Origin: Streptococcus sp. oral taxon 431
Lineage (GTDB): Bacteria > Bacillota > Bacilli > Lactobacillales > Streptococcaceae
Assembly (NCBI RefSeq): GCF_023115445.1
Contig: NZ_JALDUI010000007.1
Location: forward strand, 4,958 to 68,957
DNA length: 64,000 nt
Direction of reading: 5' to 3'
Shown piece after piece: positions 8,599-16,671 of this stretch. The position numbers and the translations under genes were made by a program. Numbering within the stretch: the first letter of the stretch is position 1; each line of letters starts with the position of its first letter. The notes below the pieces were generated by a model. It did not search any database, had not been told where the DNA came from, and saw nothing but the letters and a program-made list of their open reading frames with translations.

Positions 8599-8607
8599 TT
8601 AGTCGAA

Positions 8608-8955
8608 TTAACGACGGATTTCTTTGATACGAGCTGCCTTACCTTGAAGTGCACGCAAGTAGTACAATTTCGCACGACGTACTTTACCGTAACGAACAAC
8701 TTCGATCTTTTCAACACGTGGAGTGTGGATTGGGAAGATACGTTCAACACCTACACCGTTAGAAATTTTACGAACTGTGTAGTTTTCTGAGATGCCAGCA
8801 CCTTTACGTGCAATAACAACACCTTCAAAAATCTGGATACGTTCACGGTTACCTTCGACAACTTTCGCGTGTACACGAACAGTGTCACCAGGACGGAATG
8901 ATGGGATATCAGTACGAAGTTGACCTTCTGTCAAGCTTTGGATTAATGGATTCAT
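8608..8955 (-). CDS. rplS: 50S ribosomal protein L19
   Basis: A 115-residue L19, located at the interface of the 30S and 50S subunits. It is full length, with the family's N-terminal [20 protein letters not shown] and C-terminal [20 protein letters not shown]. The ATG follows AGGAGAATAAA. It is monocistronic apart from possible read-through into tRNA-Arg, and it has its own promoter and structured leader. Confidence 0.97.
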
Positions 8956-9033
8956 TTTATTCTCCTATCTTTGTCAATCTTGAGGAATCTTCCTCAGCGG
9001 ATAAACTGTATTTTTGTGCGTCCATTACACACA
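8956..9033 (-). ncRNA. rplS leader, probable L19-type ribosomal leader
   Basis: The short leader folds into a strong hairpin on the minus strand. AACTGTAT pairs with ATACAGTT and an inner TTGTGTG pairs with CGCACAA. A smaller GAGGAA...TTCCTC hairpin follows before the ribosome-binding site. This fits the L19_leader class of Firmicutes by position and shape, but no covariance model was run. Confidence 0.65.
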
Positions 9034-9039
9034 AGATAC

Positions 9040-9068
9040 AGTTTACCAAATTTCCTAGAAAAAGTAAA
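9040..9068 (-). promoter_or_regulatory. Promoter of rplS
   Basis: TTTACT and TAAACT are 17 bases apart on the minus strand, with TGG before the -10. It starts five bases past the end of the fluoride channel gene. Confidence 0.75.
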
Positions 9069-9073
9069 GAAAT

Positions 9074-9403
9074 TTACAGTAAAATTCCTAAAAAAATAGC
9101 AAGCAAACCACCTAAGTAGGTCAAGAGAAAATAACTGTAAAAGACCTTCTTATCAGCTAAGAGTTTTTGGAATTCATCATTCAAGGTTGAAAAAGTGGTT
9201 AGACCTCCACAAAATCCTGTGGCAAGGATAAGATAGACTTCTTTAGACTCCACATGATTGTAAAATAAGCCAATCAAAAAACAGCCCAGTAGATTAGCTA
9301 TGAGAGTTCCTAGAGGCAGTACTGAACCCTGATTATAACGTGAAAAGAAGTAACGCACGAGGGCACCTAGTCCACAAGCAAGCGCTAGATATAATACTAC
9401 CAT
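9074..9403 (-). CDS. fluC2: Fluoride exporter subunit FluC/CrcB (second copy)
   Basis: A 109-residue, four-helix membrane protein of the Fluc fluoride channel family, which lowers cytoplasmic fluoride. The family's GALVRYFFSRY, TLIANLLGC and GFCGGLTTFSTL segments are all present. The start is the ATG after GGAGGAAGAA, which overlaps the end of the first copy by seven bases. Two tandem copies suggest a heterodimeric channel, as proposed for several Firmicutes. No fluoride riboswitch is visible upstream. Confidence 0.9.
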   Translation of the reverse strand: MVVLYLALACGLGALVRYFFSRYNQGSVLPLGTLIANLLGCFLIGLFYNHVESKEVYLILATGFCGGLTTFSTLNDEFQKLLADKKVFYSYFLLTYLGGLLAIFLGILL

Positions 9404-9771
9404 TTCTTCCTCCCTAAACAATAAGCCAATAAAAGACCTCCACCAATGCTTAGAACTAGATAGATTACTAGACTTAGGTAAGAACCTGTATCCAGCAATT
9501 TCACGCCATCTAACATGAGGCTTGAAAAAGTCGTTAAACCTCCACAGAAGCCAGTTCCAAGCGCTAAAATGACACCTTTACTGCTACCCTTATAAACCAA
9601 ATAACCTTTGACAAGATAGACTAAGCAGAAAATTCCTAGATAGTTAGCAAAGAGAGTTCCCCATGGAAAGTCTGGACTAGCTGGCAACCATCTCGAAATC
9701 TGATATCGGACAAGTCCTCCTAGCATGGCAGCTAGAAAGATTCCTAATGGGTAAAATTGTTCTTTTTTCAT
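9397..9771 (-). CDS. fluC1: Fluoride exporter subunit FluC/CrcB (first copy)
   Basis: A 124-residue Fluc family membrane protein with GGLVRYQISRW near residue 20, the FANYLG segment and GFCGGLTTFSSL. It differs enough from the second copy to form a distinct subunit. It overlaps chorismate mutase by four bases upstream and the second FluC gene by seven bases downstream, so translation of all three is probably coupled. Confidence 0.9.
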   Translation of the reverse strand: MKKEQFYPLGIFLAAMLGGLVRYQISRWLPASPDFPWGTLFANYLGIFCLVYLVKGYLVYKGSSKGVILALGTGFCGGLTTFSSLMLDGVKLLDTGSYLSLVIYLVLSIGGGLLLAYCLGRKKW

Positions 9772-10034
9772 TTGATGTTTTTATCCTGATAATCGCGCGA
9801 ACGTTTGAGAATATCTGAAAAAGTCTCAACGATTGTCTCTTCGTATTTTTTATTGCTGACATGACTTCTGACCTTCTCAAAGATAGCTTCTTCTCTTTTG
9901 GTGTCCAAAATCGGTTTTCCTGAAGCCTTTTTATAAGCAACTACGCCTTCCACAAGATGCATTCTTTCTTCCAAGAGCTTCACGATTTGATCATCAATTT
10001 GATCGATTTCTTGTCTAATAATATCTAAATCCAT
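9768..10034 (-). CDS. Chorismate mutase, AroQ (type II) class
   Basis: An 88-residue all-helical chorismate mutase that converts chorismate to prephenate for phenylalanine and tyrosine synthesis. The start MDLDIIRQEIDQIDDQIVKL and the helix containing RMHLVEGVVAYKK are typical of the AroQ fold, with the catalytic arginines and lysine expected there. GGAGGATCT precedes the ATG. It is the first gene of a short operon with the two FluC genes. No metabolic link between the two functions is evident. Confidence 0.9.
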   Translation of the reverse strand: MDLDIIRQEIDQIDDQIVKLLEERMHLVEGVVAYKKASGKPILDTKREEAIFEKVRSHVSNKKYEETIVETFSDILKRSRDYQDKNIK

Positions 10035-10108
10035 AGATCCTCCTTCTTAATTTGAATCAATTTATAAAAAGCTTCTAAATGGGCTAGTTCATTCCTAGGG
10101 ACAACTAA

Positions 10109-10142
10109 CAAAAACTGCACTGACAACTTTCATCAGTGCAAC
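10109..10142 (-). terminator. Terminator after flavodoxin
   Basis: TGCACTGA (10133-10140, read on the minus strand) pairs with TCAGTGCA (10116-10123) and is followed by GTTTTTGTT on the minus strand. Confidence 0.8.
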
Positions 10143-10149
10143 TTCATGC

Positions 10150-10593
10150 TTATCCTACTTTAGCAGCCAATTCTTCTGCAAATTGTTCCAAGCGTTCGAT
10201 ATCTTCTTCTTCTGCAGAGAGATCCACTTTGACACACTCTGATCCCTTTTCAGCTCCTGTTGCTACAAATACACGATCAAAGTCATCAACAGCCTTACAG
10301 AACTCATCATAGAAAGTATCGCCTGATCCTACCACACCGTAGATTTTGCCACTCAAGTTAAGATCTGCTAGGTCTTCGTAGAAGTCCATCATCTCATCTG
10401 GTAACTCTCCATCACCATAAGTGTAGGTTGCAACGATTGCGATATCTGCTTCAAGAAAGTCAGATGCGTCAACAGTTGTACACTCATCAACATCCACCTC
10501 TAAGCCCAATTCACGCAATTTATCTGCTACAATATCTGCAATTTCTTCGGTATTACCGGTCATACTGGCAAATACAATTTTTGCTAATGCCAT
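10150..10593 (-). CDS. fld: Flavodoxin
   Basis: A 147-residue, very acidic, FMN-binding electron carrier. The phosphate-binding loop is SMTGNTEE (residues 10-17). The aromatic FMN-stacking region is TYTYGDGELP and the later loop is GSGDTFYDEFC. Flavodoxin replaces ferredoxin in low-potential electron transfer and is essential in pneumococcus as I recall. GAGGAGGACGAT precedes the ATG. It is monocistronic and diverges from pde2. Confidence 0.95.
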   Translation of the reverse strand: MALAKIVFASMTGNTEEIADIVADKLRELGLEVDVDECTTVDASDFLEADIAIVATYTYGDGELPDEMMDFYEDLADLNLSGKIYGVVGSGDTFYDEFCKAVDDFDRVFVATGAEKGSECVKVDLSAEEEDIERLEQFAEELAAKVG

Positions 10594-10620
10594 ATCGTCC
10601 TCCTCAATTTATCTTTCTCC

Positions 10621-10670
10621 ATTATATCACATCTTTTTCATTTTAAAAATAAAAACTCTTGTGCTACAAT
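10621..10670. promoter_or_regulatory. Divergent promoters of fld and pde2
   Basis: On the minus strand TATAAT (10621-10626) with preceding TGA serves fld. On the plus strand TACAAT (10665-10670) with preceding TGC serves pde2. Both look like extended -10 promoters with weak -35 boxes. Confidence 0.65.
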
Positions 10671-10696
10671 GAAATAAGAAAGAATTGAGGTCACTT

Positions 10697-11632
10697 ATGG
10701 AAATTTGCCACCAAATTTTAGAAAAAATCAAAGAATACGACACGATTATCATTCATCGTCATATGAAACCAGACCCTGATGCCTTGGGAAGTCAGGCTGG
10801 ATTGAAATCCTTGCTGGAACATCATTTCCCAGAAAAAACCATCAAAGCCGTTGGTTTTGATGAACCAACTCTTACTTGGATGGCTGAAATGGATTCTGTC
10901 GAAGATAGTGCCTACCAAGGAGCCCTTGTCATCGTCTGTGATACAGCTAATACTGCTCGTATTGATGATAAGCGCTATAGTCAAGGTGATTTTCTCATTA
11001 AGATTGACCACCATCCAAATGACGAAGTCTATGGAGATCTTGTTTGGGTAGATACCAACTCTAGCAGTGCCAGTGAGATGATTGCTCTCTTTGCTGAAGC
11101 AACTAACCTAGAATTATCCGACTACGCTGCTAAAATGCTCTGCGCTGGAATTATTGGCGATACCGGCCGTTTCCTTTATCCGTCTACTTCTGCACGTACT
11201 CTTCGTATAGCAAGTCAACTTAGAGAACATAACTTTGACTATGCTGAATTAACACGTAAAATGGACACTATGAGCTTTAAAATTGCTAAACTTCAAGGTT
11301 ATGTCTATGATCACCTAGAAGTTGATGAAAATGGTGTCGCACGTGTCTTACTGACTCAAGAAATTCTAAAAACATATCAAGTAACAGATTCTGAAACAGC
11401 AGCCATTGTTGGAGCTCCAGGCCGTATCGATACAGTTAATCTTTGGGGAATATTTGTGGAACAAGCAGATGGCCACTATCGCGTTCGACTTCGCAGTAAA
11501 TTCGTTCCAATCAATGGTGTTGCAAAAGAACATGATGGTGGAGGTCACCCACTTGCAAGTGGTGCTAACTCCTATAGCCTAGAGGAAAATGAAGTCATCT
11601 ACCAAAAATTAAAAAACTTACTGAAAAAATAG
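10697..11632 (+). CDS. pde2: DHH/DHHA1 phosphodiesterase (Pde2/NrnA family)
   Basis: A 311-residue DHH phosphoesterase. The N-terminal HRHMKPDPDALGS (H20-R-H22, D26, D28), the central DTAN, the DHH motif IDHHPND (near residue 100) and the DHHA1 motif GGGHPLASGA at the C-terminus are all present. In pneumococcus this family member cleaves pApA, the product of c-di-AMP hydrolysis, to AMP, and NrnA homologues also degrade nanoRNA and pAp. The start is the ATG after TTGAGGTCACTT, because an upstream in-frame start would lie between the promoter and this site without a ribosome-binding site. Confidence 0.9.
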   Translation: MEICHQILEKIKEYDTIIIHRHMKPDPDALGSQAGLKSLLEHHFPEKTIKAVGFDEPTLTWMAEMDSVEDSAYQGALVIVCDTANTARIDDKRYSQGDFLIKIDHHPNDEVYGDLVWVDTNSSSASEMIALFAEATNLELSDYAAKMLCAGIIGDTGRFLYPSTSARTLRIASQLREHNFDYAELTRKMDTMSFKIAKLQGYVYDHLEVDENGVARVLLTQEILKTYQVTDSETAAIVGAPGRIDTVNLWGIFVEQADGHYRVRLRSKFVPINGVAKEHDGGGHPLASGANSYSLEENEVIYQKLKNLLKK

Positions 11633-11641
11633 ATAAAAAGC

Positions 11642-11670
11642 TTGCCAAACCTAGCAGAATCTGATAGACT
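11642..11670 (+). promoter_or_regulatory. Promoter of rpmE2
   Basis: TTGCCA and TAGACT are separated by 17 bases. The start codon lies about 50 bases downstream behind GAAAGGAAA. Confidence 0.75.
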
Positions 11671-11728
11671 AGTATGGTAACAATCTATGGCTCGCAAAGA
11701 GACCATGGCAGAAAGGAAATATTGCAAA

Positions 11729-11971
11729 ATGAAAAAAGATATCCATCCAGAATATCGCCCAGTTGTCTTCATGGACACAACTACTGGTTACCAATTCCTT
11801 AGCGGTTCAACAAAACGCTCTAACGAAACAGTTGAGTTCGAAGGCGAAACTTACCCATTGATCCGTGTGGAAATTTCATCAGACTCACACCCATTCTACA
11901 CTGGACGTCAAAAGTTCACTCAAGCAGATGGACGCGTGGATCGTTTCAACAAAAAATACGGTCTCAAATAA
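11729..11971 (+). CDS. rpmE2: 50S ribosomal protein L31 type B
   Basis: An 80-residue L31 without any cysteine, so it is the zinc-independent B type rather than the CxxC-containing A type. The start is the ATG giving [14 protein letters not shown], the family's normal N-terminus. An open frame 42 bases further upstream lacks a ribosome-binding site. It has its own promoter and terminator. Confidence 0.96.
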
Positions 11972-11975
11972 TCAT

Positions 11976-12005
11976 AAAAAGAACAGTTCCGACTGTTCTT
12001 TTTTT
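11976..12005 (+). terminator. Terminator of rpmE2
   Basis: AAGAACAGT-TCCG-ACTGTTCTT hairpin followed by a T run. It may serve both rpmE2 and the converging YbjQ-family gene. Confidence 0.85.
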
Positions 12006-12016
12006 GTTTCTTCAAA

Positions 12017-12337
12017 TTAGAAGTCAATCACAACTGCTGTACCACTACAAGTGACCATTAGCATACCATTTTCAGCACCTAAAGTTTCATAGTCCATTTT
12101 TATACCTATAATAGCATTTGCTCCACGTTCACTTGCACGCTCCATCATTTCTGCTAGAGCTTCTTCTCTTGCTTGAGTCAACTCGCCTTCATAACTACTA
12201 GCTCGTCCTCCAAAAACATTACGGAAGCCAGCAGCCATATCTTTGAACATATTAACGCCAGCAACCACTTCACCAAAGACGATTCCTTTGTAGGCTAGGA
12301 TTTTCTTGCCTTCAATTCCCGTAGTTGAAATAATCAT
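12017..12337 (-). CDS. YbjQ/UPF0145 family protein
   Basis: A 106-residue protein of the YbjQ (UPF0145) family, which forms pentameric rings in known structures. The family signatures [23 protein letters not shown] and [13 protein letters not shown] are present, each quoted here only in part of the fold. The biochemical role is unknown, and a heavy-metal-binding annotation is traditional but unproven. AGGAGGAAAG precedes the ATG. It is monocistronic with a strong promoter. Confidence 0.85.
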   Translation of the reverse strand: MIISTTGIEGKKILAYKGIVFGEVVAGVNMFKDMAAGFRNVFGGRASSYEGELTQAREEALAEMMERASERGANAIIGIKMDYETLGAENGMLMVTCSGTAVVIDF

Positions 12338-12366
12338 CTTCCTTTCCTCCTAACTTCTTTTATATA

Positions 12367-12395
12367 ATTGTAACCCCTTTCAATAACTCTGTCAA
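12367..12395 (-). promoter_or_regulatory. Promoter of the YbjQ-family gene
   Basis: A consensus TTGACA and TACAAT are separated by exactly 17 bases on the minus strand, about 30 bases before the start. Confidence 0.85.
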
Positions 12396-12621
12396 GAAAT
12401 TCTATAAAGGGCTCAGTGGTTGAAAGGAAACTCTTCTCACCATCCTTGTTTGCTATCCATTTAGTACCAATTGTATGAATGGTGGCCTAAATCTTTTCTT
12501 TGCAAGCCTAACTTGAGATAGGCTTCTCAGCCTCACTCTTCTTACCAATAGTAGAGCTTAAAATCTATGACTGGTATAAAAGAGACTGTTCTTCTCTGCC
12601 CCAAAATTGCCCCAAAACTAC
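12396..12621. other. Gene-free stretch with possible integration scar
   Basis: No complete gene is present between the YbjQ promoter and the HU terminator. The stretch contains a hairpin (AAGCCTA...TAGGCTT, 12511-12535) that echoes the arms of the HU terminator. It also contains a 10-base direct repeat, GCCCCAAAAT then GCCCCAAAAC (12598-12618), touching that terminator. A short open frame on the minus strand has a coding-like look but no start. Such signatures can be left by an integrated element. Confidence 0.4.
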
Positions 12622-12671
12622 AAAAAAGCCTATCGACCAAGCTAGAAAGCTTGATACAATAGGCTTTTTCT
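12622..12671 (-). terminator. Terminator of the HU gene
   Basis: Long hairpin AAAAAGCCTAT...ATAGGCTTTTTT with an inner AAGCTTTCTAGCTT helix. The A and T runs on both sides make it look bidirectional. Confidence 0.8.
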
Positions 12672-12678
12672 AAATTCA

Positions 12679-12954
12679 TTATTTAACAGCGTCTTTAAGA
12701 GCTTTACCAGCTTTAAATGCTGGAACTTTTGAAGCTGCGATTGTGATTTCTTTACCAGTTTGTGGGTTGCGACCTTTACGTGCTGCACGCTCACGAACTT
12801 CGAAGTTACCAAAACCAATCAATTGAACTTTTTCACCAGCTGCAAGGTAATCAGCTACTGCTGCAAATACAGCATCAACTGCTGCTGCTGAGTCTTTCTT
12901 TGTCAATTCTGTAGCTTCTGCTACTTTAGCGATCAAATCTTGTTTGTTTGCCAT
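12679..12954 (-). CDS. hup: DNA-binding protein HU
   Basis: A 91-residue histone-like protein HU (hlpA), the main nucleoid protein of streptococci. It has the usual [20 protein letters not shown] start, the [19 protein letters not shown] core and the proline-tipped DNA-binding arm. TTGGAGGAATTATTAAC precedes the ATG. It is monocistronic, between a strong promoter and a strong terminator. Confidence 0.97.
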   Translation of the reverse strand: MANKQDLIAKVAEATELTKKDSAAAVDAVFAAVADYLAAGEKVQLIGFGNFEVRERAARKGRNPQTGKEITIAASKVPAFKAGKALKDAVK

Positions 12955-12994
12955 GTTAATAATTCCTCCAAATATTTTCTAATTAACAATTACA

Positions 12995-13023
12995 ATCATA
13001 TCCTAAATTCTCTTGTAGGTCAA
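12995..13023 (-). promoter_or_regulatory. Promoter of hup
   Basis: TTGACC and TATGAT are separated by 17 bases on the minus strand, with about 35 bases from the expected start to the ATG. Confidence 0.8.
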
Positions 13024-13060
13024 GTCAAAAACGCTATTTCTTGCTATTTTCTTTATTTTT

Positions 13061-13897
13061 TTAGGACTCGTATCTGACCAAAATAGCCCAAGCATTTTCA
13101 CCTGTATGGGTCTGAATAATAGAACCTGTTTCAAGTACAGAGATTGGTTTTTTAACGAATGGTTGTAGGATTTCTTTCATCTCTTCTGCCCAGTCCCGAG
13201 TTCCAGAATAGGAAATACCAATTTCTGCAACAGAACGCTCTGACAGTTTTACAACTAGCTCATCCAACCACTTCTTAAAGGTTTTAGCTCCACGTCCTTT
13301 AACGATTGGTTGCAATTCATCATCTTTCATCTGCATGACTACGCGGATATTTAATAGAGAGCTTAAAAGACCTGTCACTCGGCCAATACGACCACCTTTA
13401 ACAAGGTTTTCCAAAGTAGAAACACCAATATAGAGCTCTGTGTTCCTCTTTACTTCTTCAACATGAGCCACAATTGTCTCAATGTCTTGTCCTTCTTGAG
13501 CTAACTTAGCTGCTTCAACCACTTGAAATTTTAGGGCTTGATCTGTAAAGGAACTATCCAATACGGTCACATTAGCCGTTGACAAACTTGCACCCTGACG
13601 AGCTGCTTCGACAGTTCCTGATAAGGCATGAGACATGTGAATGGCTAAAATTTGACTACCGTCTTTACTCAACTCATCAAAAATCTCAGCAAAGAGTCCA
13701 ACAGGAGGTTGACTTGTTTTAGGCAGATTTTTACTCTCTTTCATCAAGCGAAGAAATTCCCCTTCTTCAAGATCAGCATCCGAATAAAGAACACTATCAA
13801 TCATTACAGAGAGCGGAACGACGGTAATATTTAATTCTTTGACCACTTCTGGTTCAATGGTAACAGAAGAATCTGTTACGATTTTTACTTGTGTCAT
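13061..13897 (-). CDS. DegV family fatty-acid-binding protein
   Basis: A 278-residue DegV protein. Family features include the N-terminal [21 protein letters not shown] and the [17 protein letters not shown] segment. DegV (FakB-type) proteins bind a fatty acid for phosphorylation by FakA, feeding exogenous fatty acids into phospholipid synthesis, although not every paralogue has been tested. It has its own promoter (TATAAT at 13956-13961, minus strand) and lies upstream of hup. The gap to the TPR gene holds only this promoter and a terminator. Confidence 0.88.
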   Translation of the reverse strand: MTQVKIVTDSSVTIEPEVVKELNITVVPLSVMIDSVLYSDADLEEGEFLRLMKESKNLPKTSQPPVGLFAEIFDELSKDGSQILAIHMSHALSGTVEAARQGASLSTANVTVLDSSFTDQALKFQVVEAAKLAQEGQDIETIVAHVEEVKRNTELYIGVSTLENLVKGGRIGRVTGLLSSLLNIRVVMQMKDDELQPIVKGRGAKTFKKWLDELVVKLSERSVAEIGISYSGTRDWAEEMKEILQPFVKKPISVLETGSIIQTHTGENAWAILVRYES

Positions 13898-14044
13898 AAT
13901 TCAAATCTTTCTATATTTCACTTTTTGAGTGAGTTTTTTCAATTTAACTATAACAATTATATCAAAAAAAAGCTAAAAATTCATACTGTATCTATTCATT
14001 TTTATGATGGAATTTATAGATTTTTAAATCTTTCATTTTATCAA

Positions 14045-14075
14045 AATAGTCGCCTGCTAAGACGACTACTGTTCA
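14045..14075 (-). terminator. Terminator of the permease-TPR operon
   Basis: TAGTCG-TCTTAGCAGG-CGACTA hairpin followed by TTTTGAT on the minus strand, immediately after the TPR gene. Confidence 0.65.
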
Positions 14076-14079
14076 TTTA

Positions 14080-15309
14080 TCATAAACGTTCATACAAATC
14101 TTGCATTTGTATGTCATCAGGAACCAACTTGAGATAGTGTTGAATCTGTTCTTTTGCTTCTTCAAACCTTCCAAGTTCTCGTAATAGATGAATGTATTGC
14201 TCTAAAAACTCAGGATTTTCCTTGAGTTCTGGAACCAATGCCTGATAAGATTCATAGGCAGCATCCAAATCTTCAGTTTCTTGGTAACTCCGTGCAATCA
14301 TCCACTTAGTCAAGAGATTTTCTGGCTCATATACTTCTAAGGCTAGAATATCCTCATACCTTTCTTGCTCCTGATACATGGTTGCTAGTCGCAAGAGGAT
14401 TTCTTCTTGGTCTTCCGCATCTTCTTGGGCTTGAAGAAGATAAGCTTCCGCCTGCTCAGGTTGATGCAATTCGTAAGATAATTGTGAAGCAAGGAGTAGT
14501 AAACGTGTTTCGAATGGATTTTTTTCCAAACCTTGTTGAGCTATCAGTAAGGCTTGCTCAGTCTGGTGTTCCTTATGTAGAGCCTGACTATAACCATACT
14601 CATACCCTTCAAAATCTGGAGAAATAGTATCCAGCTGTTTGAAATATAAAACTGCCTTGTGAAATTCCTCTTGATCAAAGTAAAGACTTGCTAATTCAAA
14701 TGCAGTCTGATCTTCATACTCTAACTCTAAAGCTTTTTCTAAAAACTCTATGGCTGATTCAAACTTTCCAAGTCGAGCATAGGCAGTTCCAATTCGTTGA
14801 TAGGTCGAAATCCCTGTCTGCTCATATATTTCACGATTATCCAGTTGAGCATAGGCCTTAATCGCTTCTAAATCATTTCCAAGTTCACTATCTAACTCTG
14901 CTAGCCCAAAAATCAATAAAGGATCATCAGAGTAATTAAGAGCTTCTAATAGCTTGTCGCGAGCTACATCCGTCAATCCTTCCATTTGATAGAAATCAGC
15001 CTTTAAAACAAGAGCAGATAGATAAGAATCGCTATTGGGTTGAATTTCTTCTAGATAGGCAAATGCTTCTTCAATTTGTCCGTCTTCACTTGCGATACTA
15101 GCTAGATTGAGATTTACTTCTGGAAATATTGGAGCTAGTTTTTCATAGATTTGACGAGCTTGTGGATAAAAACCAATGCCTTCAAGATAATAAGCCAGTT
15201 CCAGAAGAAGATCATCCGAGTCTTCTACCAAGGCTTTTTGAAAATAGTGATCAGCTCTTGTTAAATCTTTCTGATCCAAAGCTTCAAGCATTTCTTGACT
15301 ATTGCTCAC
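14080..15309 (-). CDS. Tetratricopeptide repeat protein
   Basis: A 409-residue, strongly acidic cytoplasmic protein made of about ten to eleven TPR-like helix pairs, such as the unit AYARLGKFESAIEFLEKALE. TPR proteins scaffold protein complexes and the partner is unknown. I chose GTG (giving MSNSQEMLEALDQ) because AGGAGG lies six bases before it. An upstream TTG and a downstream ATG are alternatives. The gene overlaps the end of the AI-2E-family permease gene by 11 bases, so the two are coupled. Confidence 0.85.
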   Translation of the reverse strand: MSNSQEMLEALDQKDLTRADHYFQKALVEDSDDLLLELAYYLEGIGFYPQARQIYEKLAPIFPEVNLNLASIASEDGQIEEAFAYLEEIQPNSDSYLSALVLKADFYQMEGLTDVARDKLLEALNYSDDPLLIFGLAELDSELGNDLEAIKAYAQLDNREIYEQTGISTYQRIGTAYARLGKFESAIEFLEKALELEYEDQTAFELASLYFDQEEFHKAVLYFKQLDTISPDFEGYEYGYSQALHKEHQTEQALLIAQQGLEKNPFETRLLLLASQLSYELHQPEQAEAYLLQAQEDAEDQEEILLRLATMYQEQERYEDILALEVYEPENLLTKWMIARSYQETEDLDAAYESYQALVPELKENPEFLEQYIHLLRELGRFEEAKEQIQHYLKLVPDDIQMQDLYERL

Positions 15310-16462
15310 CTTCAACCTCCTCTTCTAACTCATACAGACCACTAACTTTTTTATACCATTCAAAAATCGCTGAAATAACAACTTTTGCTGAAGCATAAAC
15401 AGGAATTCCTAGTAGGACTCCCCAAACACCAAACATAGAACCAGACGTCAACAAAACAAATAGAATCGTGATTGGATGGATGTTTAATTGACTACCTAGA
15501 ATCAATGGAGATACAAAACGACCTTCAATCGTCTGCTCTACGATAAAAACGATAATAACTTTCAAGAGCATAACTGGTCCTGCAATTAAGCCTAAGACCA
15601 GAGCTGGTAGCATGGCAAGGAAACTTCCAAGATAAGGGATAAGATTTAAAACTCCAGCAGTAATTCCAAGAGTCACTGCATATCTCAAACCAATAATCTT
15701 AAAGAAGATGATAAACATAATTGCTACGATAACAGCAACAGTAATTTGTCCTCTAACATAGTTAGAAAGTTGTTGGTTCACATCCGTTAGAACCTTACCT
15801 ACTGGTTCTCTCAATTTATTTGGTAAGAATTGAGTGATATGATCTCTCAAACCTTTTCCATCTCTTAGGAGATAAAAAAGCATAAAGGGCATGATAATCA
15901 AAGCAACAATAACTTGTGACGTTCCACTAATAAGAGCACTCACCCAGTTCACAGCTTTTGATGAAATATTACTTGCCCAAGCAGTTGCTTGTGTTGAGAA
16001 TTGAGCCAGAACCTGTTCTAGTTGAGGTCTAAAGTCATCTGGTAAACGCTTGGTTACAAGGTCATCAATAACTCTGTCAGCATCTTCGAGATAACTAGGG
16101 ACATTTTGCGCAAAAATAACTACTTGACGTTGAAGATTTGGAATCGCAACAGCCAGACCAATAATCAAGAGTATAGCAATAATGACAAAAATAATACTAA
16201 TGGCTAAGACACGGTTTATCTTGTACTTCTCCATCAAATCTACCAGTGGATTTAAGAGATAAAAAAGCAATCCTGATAAAATAACAGGCAACATGACAAC
16301 TGATAAAAAATCAACGACAGGGATAAATAAAAAACTAATCTTACTTAAAATAAAAATATTCAGACCTAGTAACAAGGCTACCAAAAATACAGTAACAGCC
16401 TTATTATCTAAAAACCATTTAAAAAACCAAGATAAATTAAAATGTTTCTCTTTTTGTTCCAT
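15299..16462 (-). CDS. AI-2E transporter family permease (first of two)
   Basis: A 387-residue polytopic membrane protein with about seven to eight membrane segments, of the AI-2E/YdiK/PerM family. It carries the family motif GLRYAVTLGITAGVLNLIPYLGS and GSMFGVWGVLLGIPVYA near the C-terminus, given here in part. Functions described for the family range from signal export to Na+/H+ exchange, so the substrate is unknown. Its promoter has TATAAT with TGG before it (16489-16494). It is the first gene of an operon with the TPR protein. Confidence 0.88.
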   Translation of the reverse strand: MEQKEKHFNLSWFFKWFLDNKAVTVFLVALLLGLNIFILSKISFLFIPVVDFLSVVMLPVILSGLLFYLLNPLVDLMEKYKINRVLAISIIFVIIAILLIIGLAVAIPNLQRQVVIFAQNVPSYLEDADRVIDDLVTKRLPDDFRPQLEQVLAQFSTQATAWASNISSKAVNWVSALISGTSQVIVALIIMPFMLFYLLRDGKGLRDHITQFLPNKLREPVGKVLTDVNQQLSNYVRGQITVAVIVAIMFIIFFKIIGLRYAVTLGITAGVLNLIPYLGSFLAMLPALVLGLIAGPVMLLKVIIVFIVEQTIEGRFVSPLILGSQLNIHPITILFVLLTSGSMFGVWGVLLGIPVYASAKVVISAIFEWYKKVSGLYELEEEVEGEQ

Positions 16463-16637
16463 ATCTACTTCCTTTCCTTTGTCCTTTCATTATACCATTT
16501 TTATAGGGAATAAACTGTTTTTAAAGTGTTGAGGTGACGATTGAGAACTTTAACAAAGCGACCTTGCATTTTACTAATTTTATACTTAGATGTTTCATAC
16601 TTTTTTCACTATTTTCTTCAGGTCTCCTAATTTATGA

Positions 16638-16643
16638 TATAAT
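16638..16643 (+). promoter_or_regulatory. -10 box of the lactonase gene
   Basis: TATAAT with TGA just before it, 28 bases upstream of the start. The -35 region is weak (TCTTCA). Confidence 0.6.
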
Positions 16644-16671
16644 AGAAACATCTTTATTTAGAGGTATAGCT

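Noticed and set aside
10035..10107. Possible fluoride riboswitch before chorismate mutase and FluC
   Set aside because: The conserved GGNGATGG-type start and pseudoknot of the crcB motif are not visible.
12400..12490. Minus-strand open frame reading into the YbjQ promoter as a gene
   Set aside because: It has no start or ribosome-binding site and overlaps a perfect-spacing TTGACA/TACAAT promoter. It is kept only as a possible remnant.
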